NCBI GenBank assembly: GCA_002328835.1
Contig: DCWN01000008.1
Location: forward strand, 1 to 12,521
DNA from: Acidobacteria bacterium UBA2161
GTDB lineage: Bacteria; Acidobacteriota; Vicinamibacteria; Vicinamibacterales; UBA823
DNA length: 12,521 nt
Direction of reading: 5' to 3'
Shown here: positions 1-6,278 of the stretch, piece after piece
Numbering within the stretch: the first letter of the stretch is position 1
Layout of the letters: each line of letters begins with the position of its first letter
Notes under the pieces: model-generated
The model's database searches: none
What the model saw: the letters and a program-made list of their open reading frames with translations, nothing else
What the model was told of the DNA's origin: nothing
Position numbers and translations under genes: made by a program

Positions 1-113
1 CGGTAGAATCGCTTCATGGCAAAGCTGACCGAGATCACTTCAAAGGTTGAGCGTTAGAACCCTGTGTAAGGCTCGATCTTGGATCAGGGAGAAAAAGTCG
101 GAGGGGTTACGGC
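1..113. other. Left edge with no supported gene
   Basis: No gene can be supported here. A short plus-strand reading frame is open from base 3 and stops at a TGA at 48-50, so the 3' end of a gene lying to the left is possible. With about 15 codons and no recognisable motif this cannot be separated from chance. The rest is the downstream flank of the minus-strand gene that ends at 114. No convincing hairpin terminator was found. Confidence 0.3.
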
Positions 114-2186
114 TCAAGAGGGTGTCGTAGCGCTGAGGATTCCCACCCTCTGGTTCGTACCTTCAGCGTCATCAGACAAGACGGCAGCGACATACATTCG
201 ATACCTCCCATCAGGCAACTGTACTACCCACGGATCATTAAGACTCCATACGTAGAGTCCAACAGGAAGAAAATCTTCTGGAGTGAGAGAAACGACCGGA
301 TCCATGTTCCAACTGTGACCTCCGTCCAAGCTCGTCCAAGAGAACACTTCTCCCACAGCTCTGTATCCAGGATGCGGCGGTTGAGGACCCTGCACCATGG
401 TGAACAGTCTGATTCGACCGTCAGCTAGGATCAGCGCCCTCGGATCCCAGTGGATCCAGTGGCAGCTCTTATATTCCTCGTCCTCCAACAAGTTCCGGCG
501 GATGAAAGAAAAGTTCTCCCCACCATCGGTCGAAAGAGCTAATCTCGCTGTCCCGGGGAAGGCACCCAAATAGACAAGTAGGACCTCGTCCTGATCGTTG
601 ACAAAGGTGGTATAGACCCCCACCCAGCCCTCATCAATCTCCTGAAGCTTGTACCGAAGTCCTGGGTCCTGCTGGTACCGAACACCGTCTATCGATGTGG
701 AACTCACAAAACCACCACGGCGACGGTCGTACCGGTAAACCCTCCAGCGTCCGTCAGGCAACTGAATGGAACGTGGGTCGTTAATGCCCACGCCGGGGCC
801 TGGCGTTTCTTGCGGGTCTGAAAAGACGAGTCCGTCTTGAGATGTTGAAAGGAAAGTTGTTCCCTGAAGTTGAGTGTAGAGCCAGATGTCTTCTGTCCGG
901 CTATCTACGCCTGGATGGGGATTAGCCGAACCGTCTACCCGAATTCCCTCGTCTGGACGGAAGTCTAATTCCCTTGGAATTGCTCCGCCTGCCTTCTTGT
1001 ACACCCTCTCGTACCAAGGGTTCTCTCCGCACAGAACTGGAGGCATCCTTGTCTCTGACGGAGGACTCTGTACCCGGCTGATAGAAAACCGTTCAATCTG
1101 AACTTGGGGCGCGCTGGCGCTACTGTCACTCGGTTGGCTCCAAGCAACAAAGAGTTGGTCGTTTAGAATCGTCATGGTTGGGTGAACGTGGGAGAAGCCA
1201 AGTTCGGCCAACTGAATATCCTGCACAACCCTATAGGTCGCATCGAAGACCATCAAACGCGGATGATACGGATTGTACCTCATGTCCCTTCCCTCCGCGA
1301 CAGGACGCCCGATATAGGTGACCAGTGTGTAATCGCCAATCGTTACACTGTCCGTAGGAAAGTGACGCTCCAAGCCATCGGCGCCTCCAAGTTCTGCCAA
1401 CCGAGAAAGTGTGAAATCAGCGGCGACTTCGGTCGCTGTCAAGGCTCCATTCCCCGCCGGTGAGTTGCTTGACAAGATCCTGAGCCCATTCTGGTGGCGG
1501 TGCATACTGTTGCCGATCGCGCCAGAAATGCCGTTGCCACCGACCGGGAAAATGTGATCTTCGAGAACAACACCATTCAGACTCACCTCTCTGATATGTA
1601 CCGACCATGACTTACTTCCGGAACTGACGAGTAGGCGGCCCTGCGACCATAGCAGGCAGTGATCTGGGAAGTTGTCTACCAAGAAGTCAGACGTTCGGTC
1701 GACGATTGGCGCTCGAAAGAGTTCTTCGCCGTCCAACGTAAACCGTGCGAGGAGTAGAGACTGATCAATGGCCGAGTCCTCGGAGGGCCCTTGTCGAGAT
1801 CGTCTACCTTCCGCGTAATTCAAGCTTTGATACACGACGATGATCTCGTCGTTTACTAGTGCAATCCTATGGTCGGCAGGTTCGCCGTACGGTTCGCTAG
1901 TACGGGTGATCGGGAAAGGTTTTCCAATGACATTGAGATTGGAATCAAGTCGATACACTTGGTGCTTTACTTGACCGCCAATGCTCTGTTTTCGCCCCGG
2001 TTCAACAACAGCGACAACTAAGCTTCCATCCGATGCCGACCTAAGTTCCGGACGATGAGTGCCAATTGGCAATGAAGTGCTAAGTCCTCGAGTGAGAAGA
2101 AGAGGGTCCTGGCCATAAGCAAGACTTGGCACAAGACATAGCCCGATGATCGACACACGAAAAAACGAACCAAGAATGCATGTCAT
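114..2186 (-). CDS. Secreted sialidase/glycosidase-like beta-propeller protein
   Basis: The product (690 aa from the ATG at 2186) starts with a signal peptide: a hydrophobic stretch (SIIGLCLVPSLAYG) with a plausible cleavage before QDP. It is probably exported. The N-terminal half is a beta-rich repeat region. The C-terminal part holds three copies of a motif of the form DPxxxxLxDGRxRxY (NDPRSIQLPDGRWRVY, WDPRALILADGRIRLF, NDPWVVQLPDGRYRMY; near residues 470, 580 and 650). Between them are Asp-box-like motifs STDGGENF and SLDGGHSW, typical of BNR/sialidase propellers and resembling GH43-like five-bladed propellers. No catalytic set can be assigned, so substrate and activity are unknown; a glycan-binding or exo-glycosidase role is inference. 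A TTG at 2198 in the same frame is an alternative start. The ATG at 2186 is preferred because GGAAGA lies just upstream. Sampled coding lines are near 50 % GC, well below the genes to the right, which hints at acquisition. No operon partner is visible. Confidence 0.75.
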   Translation of the reverse strand: MTCILGSFFRVSIIGLCLVPSLAYGQDPLLLTRGLSTSLPIGTHRPELRSASDGSLVVAVVEPGRKQSIGGQVKHQVYRLDSNLNVIGKPFPITRTSEPYGEPADHRIALVNDEIIVVYQSLNYAEGRRSRQGPSEDSAIDQSLLLARFTLDGEELFRAPIVDRTSDFLVDNFPDHCLLWSQGRLLVSSGSKSWSVHIREVSLNGVVLEDHIFPVGGNGISGAIGNSMHRHQNGLRILSSNSPAGNGALTATEVAADFTLSRLAELGGADGLERHFPTDSVTIGDYTLVTYIGRPVAEGRDMRYNPYHPRLMVFDATYRVVQDIQLAELGFSHVHPTMTILNDQLFVAWSQPSDSSASAPQVQIERFSISRVQSPPSETRMPPVLCGENPWYERVYKKAGGAIPRELDFRPDEGIRVDGSANPHPGVDSRTEDIWLYTQLQGTTFLSTSQDGLVFSDPQETPGPGVGINDPRSIQLPDGRWRVYRYDRRRGGFVSSTSIDGVRYQQDPGLRYKLQEIDEGWVGVYTTFVNDQDEVLLVYLGAFPGTARLALSTDGGENFSFIRRNLLEDEEYKSCHWIHWDPRALILADGRIRLFTMVQGPQPPHPGYRAVGEVFSWTSLDGGHSWNMDPVVSLTPEDFLPVGLYVWSLNDPWVVQLPDGRYRMYVAAVLSDDAEGTNQRVGILSATTPS

Positions 2187-2426
2187 GGTGTCTTCCAATG
2201 CACAAATGTCGCCGCGACGTCATCCCGCGACGTGGGAAAATAGCAGATTCCAGAGCCCCCCGGTTCACCAAGCCAAGCCCCTGGACCCCCCTCGAGCACC
2301 CAGTCCGAACTCTAGGTGATGAAATAAAGCAAAGCGCATTCCAGTCGCCCGTGGCTCGCCCGGGCGCCACGCAAGCTCACGAGACAGCGGCGGGATCCAG
2401 AAAGAAACGCCAACCTGCTCACGCAC

Positions 2427-2447
2427 CCGGCGGTTGCCGACCGCCGG
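2427..2447. repeat. Short perfect hairpin
   Basis: CCGGCGGT (2427-2434) and ACCGCCGG (2440-2447) form a perfect 8-bp inverted repeat around a 5-nt loop. No T-tract follows on either strand, so it is not a classical intrinsic terminator. It could be a REP-like palindrome or a transcript-stabilising hairpin. Chance is possible in GC-rich DNA. Confidence 0.45.
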
Positions 2448-2473
2448 AGCTCGCCGTTCGTGCCACTTTGTGA

Positions 2474-2488
2474 GACGGTGCCTGTCCC
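2474..2488 (-). repeat. Possible dispersed-repeat motif (GGGGACAGGCACCGT)
   Basis: The plus strand reads GACGGTGCCTGTCCCC around 2474-2489, immediately after TTTGTGA. On the minus strand this is GGGGACAGGCACCGTC. From memory this resembles a motif near the ends of dispersed mobile or REP-associated elements in several environmental phyla. Only one copy occurs in this window and no transposase is present, so at most it is a remnant or solo end. Confidence 0.25.
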
Positions 2489-2653
2489 CTCATGGGTACA
2501 ACGTCCCGCTCACCGCCCACGCTTCATGGCCGTTGGGGTCGTCCCCGGTAGCATGAGGCTGCGCACCTCACCTCGCTAGGCCGACGATGCCTGACTTGGG
2601 GCTACACTCCTTGACGTTTGGGTGGTAGGTGGCATCGTAGATAGCCGAAGTCG

Positions 2654-2666
2654 TACACTCCGAGCG
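2654..2666 (+). promoter_or_regulatory. Candidate -10 of a leaderless promoter for the PIG-L gene
   Basis: TACACT at 2654-2659 resembles a sigma-70 -10 box and ends six bases before the GTG start at 2666. Transcription from it would begin at or near the start codon. No Shine-Dalgarno sequence precedes the GTG, which fits a leaderless mRNA. No good -35 is seen at 16-18 bp, so the call is weak. Confidence 0.25.
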
Positions 2667-3502
2667 TGCCCCCCTCCCCTCGCCTCCTCGTCCTGACCGC
2701 ACACCCCGACGACCCCGAGGTCTACGCGGGCGGATTGATTTGCGGGTACCGGTCGCTTGGCCGAGAGGTGAAGCTGGTCTCGGTGACCGACGGCGGGGCA
2801 GGACATCAGGAGAAGACGGCGGCGGAATTGGCGCCCCTTCGGCGGGCGGAAGCGGCGGCTGCTGGGGCGGTTGTCGGCGCGTCCTATGAGGTCTGGGAGT
2901 TTCCGGATGGCCGGCTGCTACCAACGTTGGAGGTGCGCGAACGGATCATCCGTGAGATCCGAGCGTTCCGTGCCGATCTGGTCCTGACACATCGGACCTG
3001 CGACTACCATCCTGACCACCGCGCGGTGGCGCAGGCGGTGCAGGATGCGTCGTATCTGGTGACGGTTCCGGCCGTGGTCACGGAAACGCCGGCGCTACGC
3101 CGCGGTCCGGTGGTCGCCTACCTACCGGACCTGTTCGAGCGGCCGGCGCCGTTGCGTGCTGATCGCGTGATCGACGTGACGCCTCACCTCGATACGATCG
3201 TCCGGATGCTCACCTGCCACGCGTCGCAGGTCTTCGAGTGGCTGCCCTACCAGGCGAACACACTCGACACGGTGCCCACGGTTCCTGAAGAACGGCTGCC
3301 CTGGGTGAAGGAGTGGTTCGTCGAGCAGATTAGGCCGTGGGCGAACCGGTACCGCGATGCGATGGTGGCGGCCTTCGGCGAATCGGACGGCCAGGCGACC
3401 GACCTAGTCGAGATCTTCGAAATCAGCGAGTATGGACGCCAGCCCAACGCGGCGCTGCTCGACGAGTTGTTTCCACTTTCCATTGACCCGATGACCCGCT
3501 GA
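2666..3502 (+). CDS. PIG-L/LmbE-family deacetylase
   Basis: This 278-aa protein has the hallmarks of the PIG-L family (Pfam PF02585), Zn-dependent hydrolases that remove acetyl groups from N-acetylglucosamine-type sugars, as in BshB, MshB and PIG-L. The N-terminal motif AHPDDPEVYAGG supplies the expected metal ligands H13 and D16 and the catalytic D15. The second motif, HRTCDYHPDHRAV, supplies the third ligand, H118 of HPDH. Length is normal and there is no signal peptide, so the protein is probably cytosolic. P17 in the first motif is less usual than the common alanine or glycine. The substrate cannot be read from sequence: bacillithiol or mycothiol synthesis, lipid-sugar or antibiotic deacetylation are all possible, and no thiol-pathway partner is nearby. 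The GTG at 2666 is the only sensible start and lacks a Shine-Dalgarno. An M48 protease gene follows after 15 nt, so the two are probably co-transcribed. Confidence 0.9.
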   Translation: MPPSPRLLVLTAHPDDPEVYAGGLICGYRSLGREVKLVSVTDGGAGHQEKTAAELAPLRRAEAAAAGAVVGASYEVWEFPDGRLLPTLEVRERIIREIRAFRADLVLTHRTCDYHPDHRAVAQAVQDASYLVTVPAVVTETPALRRGPVVAYLPDLFERPAPLRADRVIDVTPHLDTIVRMLTCHASQVFEWLPYQANTLDTVPTVPEERLPWVKEWFVEQIRPWANRYRDAMVAAFGESDGQATDLVEIFEISEYGRQPNAALLDELFPLSIDPMTR

Positions 3503-3507
3503 GGGAG
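3501..3507 (+). promoter_or_regulatory. Ribosome binding site for the M48-TerB gene
   Basis: GAGGGAG overlaps the last base region of the PIG-L stop codon and lies ten bases before the ATG at 3518. It supports that start and tight coupling of the two genes. Confidence 0.6.
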
Positions 3508-3517
3508 CCCAACCGAG

Positions 3518-4738
3518 ATGCCACCACGCGAGGATCTGCAAGCCCAGGGCGACCGCGATCTGCGTGAGCGGCTGCTGGCCGAACGCGCGATTAGCAACGC
3601 GATCGAACAGCTCGAGAAGAAGGGCGTCGGGGAAGGTGCGCGGCGGCAGCTCCTGGCAACGGCGATGCGCCTGACGAAGGAGATGGCGCCGGAGCTGCAC
3701 GAGATCATCGACGGCTGCCTGAAGACTCTCGGGGTCGACGGCCCGCTGGAACTGTTCGTCTATCCGGAGCCGAGCTTCAACGCGGCGGCGGTACGGCCGG
3801 AAAAGGGTCGGCTGTTGCTGATGGTGTCGTCGGGCGCGCTGGAAGGGTTCGAGGCGGACGAGCTGCGGTTCATCGCCGGCCATGAGGTCGGCCACTACCT
3901 CTTCGATCACCATACGATTCCCACGGCGGCGCTCCTGAGCGGCGGCAGGAAGCTGGGCCCGGAGCTGACGCTGCGGCTCTTCGCCTGGCAGCGCTACGCG
4001 GAGATCTCGGCCGATCGAGCGGGTCTGGTCTGCGCGGGCGGGCTCGAGCCGTCGGCGCGCAGCCTGTTCAAGCTGGCTTCGGGGCTTTCGGGCGACCGCG
4101 TGAAGATCCGCACTGACCAGTTCCTGGCCCAGGTCGCCGACCTGCGCCTAGAAGCCGAGGCCGGGGCCACGGGTGACGCACCGGTACGCGGCGACTGGTT
4201 CGCGACGCACCCGTTCAGCCCGCTCCGATTGAGGGCGGCCGAGTTGTGCGCCGCCTCGGAGATCATGACGCCGGGCGGCACGACGCGCGAGGAACTCGAG
4301 GCCGAGGTGGCGCAGTTGATGGGCCTGATGATTCCGAACTACCTGCAGGAACGCTCGGACACGGCGGAAGCGATGCGGCGGCTGCTCTTTGCCGGCGGCA
4401 TCGCCGTGGCGTACGCAAAGGGAGAGATCGCCGAGGAGGAGATGGCGGAGCTAGAACGGCTACTCGGCCTGGGCTCGGTACCGCCCGGCGTCGATCCCGA
4501 GGCGGTCCTGGCCGATCTGCCGAGCCGGATCGAGAGCGTTCGCAAGAGCGTGCCGCCGCTACGCCGGGTGCAGGTGGTGCGCGACATCTGCCTGGTCACC
4601 CGCGCCGACGGCCACGCGACCGACGCGGAGGTGCAGGTCGTCTGTGAGATCGCCGCCGCGGTCGAGGTCGATCTGTCGGTCGTCATGGCCGGATTCGATC
4701 TGAGCAATGCGGCGTGCGGGTGTGAGAAGGCGGACTGA
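3518..4738 (+). CDS. M48-family metalloprotease with C-terminal TerB-like domain
   Basis: This 406-aa protein carries a zincin active site, HEVGH at residues 122-126 (H122, E123, H126), and a downstream third ligand E162 in AEISADRAG, which is the M48 ExxxD signature. Unlike HtpX and many M48 enzymes it shows no signal peptide or membrane segment, so it is likely a cytosolic protease. Residues about 285-395 form a second, helical region with two acidic motifs (KGEIAEEEMAELE and RADGHATDAEVQ). They resemble the paired metal-binding loops of TerB-like domains (PF05099), known from tellurite-resistance and stress-linked proteins. The N-terminal 70 residues are charged and helical. The fusion suggests protein quality control with a regulatory or partner-binding module; the target is unknown. 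It follows the PIG-L gene by 15 nt with a GAGGGAG ribosome binding site. It converges on the minus-strand unit to the right. Confidence 0.85.
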   Translation: MPPREDLQAQGDRDLRERLLAERAISNAIEQLEKKGVGEGARRQLLATAMRLTKEMAPELHEIIDGCLKTLGVDGPLELFVYPEPSFNAAAVRPEKGRLLLMVSSGALEGFEADELRFIAGHEVGHYLFDHHTIPTAALLSGGRKLGPELTLRLFAWQRYAEISADRAGLVCAGGLEPSARSLFKLASGLSGDRVKIRTDQFLAQVADLRLEAEAGATGDAPVRGDWFATHPFSPLRLRAAELCAASEIMTPGGTTREELEAEVAQLMGLMIPNYLQERSDTAEAMRRLLFAGGIAVAYAKGEIAEEEMAELERLLGLGSVPPGVDPEAVLADLPSRIESVRKSVPPLRRVQVVRDICLVTRADGHATDAEVQVVCEIAAAVEVDLSVVMAGFDLSNAACGCEKAD

Positions 4739-4755
4739 GCACCAAGGAAGAACCT

Positions 4756-4822
4756 GAGGTGGCTTCCCGGCTTCAGGGGGTCTCCGACGCCGTCACCGGT
4801 CGCCAACCACGAAGGCCACCTC
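4756..4822. terminator. Inverted repeat at the convergent gene junction
   Basis: GAGGTGGC (4756-4763) is complementary to GCCACCTC (4815-4822) across about 51 bp. It lies between the ends of the plus-strand M48-TerB gene and the minus-strand small gene, where a shared terminator would be expected. The long loop and the missing T-tract make it weak. Confidence 0.2.
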
Positions 4823-5049
4823 CTACTCGAGCGTCCGGCCCATCGCCTCGGCGGCTAGGAGCTGCTGCTTGGCCTGGGCGACCTGCGGCGTCAAGACATT
4901 CACCTCCTGTGTCGCACTGACGAGTTGCTGGCGAAGTAGCTGCAGCTGATCGCACGCGGCCGCCACACGCCCGGGCTGAAAGCCGCGACCGCACCCAGGA
5001 TCGCGGCTGCCCGCAAGAGACGATGACATCGCTGGCGCTGGGCATTCAT
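4823..5049 (-). pseudogene. Small exported coiled-coil protein, frame broken by a GT duplication
   Basis: Reading from the ATG at 5049 gives a basic N-terminus and a hydrophobic core (LLRAAAILGAVAAF), a good signal peptide, but the frame then degenerates and stops at about 4900. The adjacent frame continues as a glutamine-rich helix (CDQLQLLRQQLVSATQEV then VAQAKQQLLAAEAMG), ending at the TAG at 4823. The span is 227 nt, two more than a multiple of three. Removing one GT unit from the repeat at 4964-4968 (CACAC on the plus strand) joins the two halves into a 74-aa protein, SPGVAAACDQLQ at the junction. The joined form has a possible lipobox-like AAAC. This suggests a small exported or lipoprotein-like periplasmic coiled-coil protein that is now a pseudogene, or is restored by ribosomal slippage, or reflects an assembly error. 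No family is recognised. Upstream is the M48-TatA-like gene, 197 nt away. Confidence 0.55.
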
Positions 5050-5246
5050 GGTGGTAGCTCGGGCCGAGCAAACGGAAAACGGAATCTGGCGGAAGCCGGC
5101 GGGGTGGTGATTCACCTGACGGCCCTTCACCTCGAACGGGTCCGTGAGAGGACCGCCTGACAGGGCCGCACGTTTCAAGGCTACCGTACGACTGACCTCA
5201 GGAACAGGAGCAAGATGGAGGGGCCCTGCGTCACGTCGTCGTCACC
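5050..5246. other. Spacer between the M48 gene and the small exported-protein remnant
   Basis: This 197-bp stretch lies downstream of the minus-strand M48 gene. I find no convincing gene, hairpin terminator or promoter. A CGTCACG heptamer occurs twice near the M48 stop codon (about 5229-5235 and 5250-5256); its meaning is unclear. Confidence 0.4.
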
Positions 5247-6278
5247 CTACGTCACGGTCTTGATCGCCTCTCCGATGCGCGGGGGCTTGGTGACGGGATA
5301 GCCGTTCAGGATGGCGAGTGTGGCGGCGTCGATCGGCTTGCTCGCGAGGCTCTGCCAACTATCGCCGTCGGCGATGGTATGTGCGGCGAGGCGATGACCG
5401 GGGCCGTCGCCGAAACGTAGCCCCTGGATCTTCTGCCGGTAGCCGCTCCGGTTGTCACCCGTCGGCCGATTCCTGACGCGTGTGACGGTGTCTTCCAACT
5501 CGGCGACGCGGTCGGGTGACGAGGGGTGCGTCGAAAGCCAGGTGGGGACCTCTTCCCCGCTGGCATCCTGCAATCGTCCGAGGGTCGTCAGCACACGCGG
5601 CAGCCCAGCCGGGTCCCAGCCGCACGCGGCGAGATAGCCGACGGCGAGGCGGTCGGCCTCAAGTTCGTCGTCGCGCCCGTAGCTCAGGAAGAGCATGCCG
5701 AGCCCTTTATCAGCAAATCCACTCAAGGTACGTGCAGCGGGCCAGAAGATCCGGACGAGCCAGAGCCCGGCCTGCGCGCCCTGCTCACGCGTGTAGCCCT
5801 TGGCGCGGTGGCGCGCGGTGACGTGGCCGATCTCGTGCGCGAGCACACCGGCCAGCTCGGCCTCGTCGCAGAGATAGGCCAGAAGGCCCCGCGTCAGATA
5901 GATGAAGCCGCCGGGTGCGGCGAAGGCGTTGACAGACGAATCGTCGACCACACTGAACCGCCAGGGTAACTGGGGCCAGTGCGAGGCCTTGGCCATCTTG
6001 AGGCCGACGCCGTGGATGTATTGCTGGAGGTCGTCGTCGTCGTAGAGCCCCCACTTCTGCTGCACCTCGGCGTGGGTCCGCCGGCCGAGCGCCAACTCCT
6101 TCTCGAGTGACATCAGCGTGAATTCCTTCTCGCCGGTCACCGGGTTGGTCACCCAGACCTTCTTCTTGCCGACCTTGACGGCGGCCTTCGTCGTGTCGGC
6201 GGCGCGCGACAGCCGGGAGGTGCCGAAGACCAGCACGATGATGAGGACGATGAGGAGGAGTTCGGCGGCGCCGATCAT
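5247..6278 (-). CDS. M48 metalloprotease with TatA-like N-terminus and LysM-like C-terminus
   Basis: This 343-aa protein has three parts. Residues 1-40 form one hydrophobic helix followed by a basic amphipathic stretch: ELLLIVLIIVLVFGTSRL then AADTTKAAVKVGKKK. The early acidic residue, the FG hinge after the helix and the basic amphipathic segment match the layout of TatA/TatE (PF02416). Residues about 55-265 are an M48 peptidase: HEIGH at 148-152 and E205/D209 in ELEADR supply the zinc site, and NAFAAPGGFIYLTRGLL is a typical M48 block. Residues about 298-343 (HTIADGDSWQSLA onward) resemble a LysM-type repeat, as in other M48 proteases with envelope roles. The inferred role is a membrane-anchored envelope protease. 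Its ATG overlaps the stop codon of the fic-family gene (ATGA at 6275-6278), so translation is probably coupled. The TatA-like part could instead be an ordinary signal anchor. Confidence 0.85.
   Translation of the reverse strand: MIGAAELLLIVLIIVLVFGTSRLSRAADTTKAAVKVGKKKVWVTNPVTGEKEFTLMSLEKELALGRRTHAEVQQKWGLYDDDDLQQYIHGVGLKMAKASHWPQLPWRFSVVDDSSVNAFAAPGGFIYLTRGLLAYLCDEAELAGVLAHEIGHVTARHRAKGYTREQGAQAGLWLVRIFWPAARTLSGFADKGLGMLFLSYGRDDELEADRLAVGYLAACGWDPAGLPRVLTTLGRLQDASGEEVPTWLSTHPSSPDRVAELEDTVTRVRNRPTGDNRSGYRQKIQGLRFGDGPGHRLAAHTIADGDSWQSLASKPIDAATLAILNGYPVTKPPRIGEAIKTVT

Larger units (their letters stand above)
2187..2665. other. Gene-poor spacer between divergent genes
   Basis: This 479-bp region separates the propeller gene (-) from the deacetylase gene (+), so it should hold both promoters. 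Open frames exist (for example 2180-2473 +), but their proteins are arginine/proline-rich, lack motifs and look spurious. It contains a hairpin at 2427-2447 and a motif at 2474-2488 that resembles dispersed repeats of other genomes. A fair -35 (TTGACG, 2611-2616) has no good -10 at the normal distance. The octamer TACACTCC occurs at 2603-2610 and again at 2654-2661. Confidence 0.5.

Noticed and set aside
2180..2473. Plus-strand open frame of 97 codons in the spacer
   Set aside because: No motif, biased composition, overlap with the propeller gene's 5' end; likely noise.
2611..2643. TTGACG -35 with TAGATA as promoter for the PIG-L gene
   Set aside because: The spacing to TAGATA is about 21 bp, too long for a normal sigma-70 promoter.
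4900..5178. Longer N-terminus for the small exported gene from a TTG at 5178
   Set aside because: The added 43 residues precede the signal peptide and disrupt it; ATG at 5049 gives a clean signal sequence.
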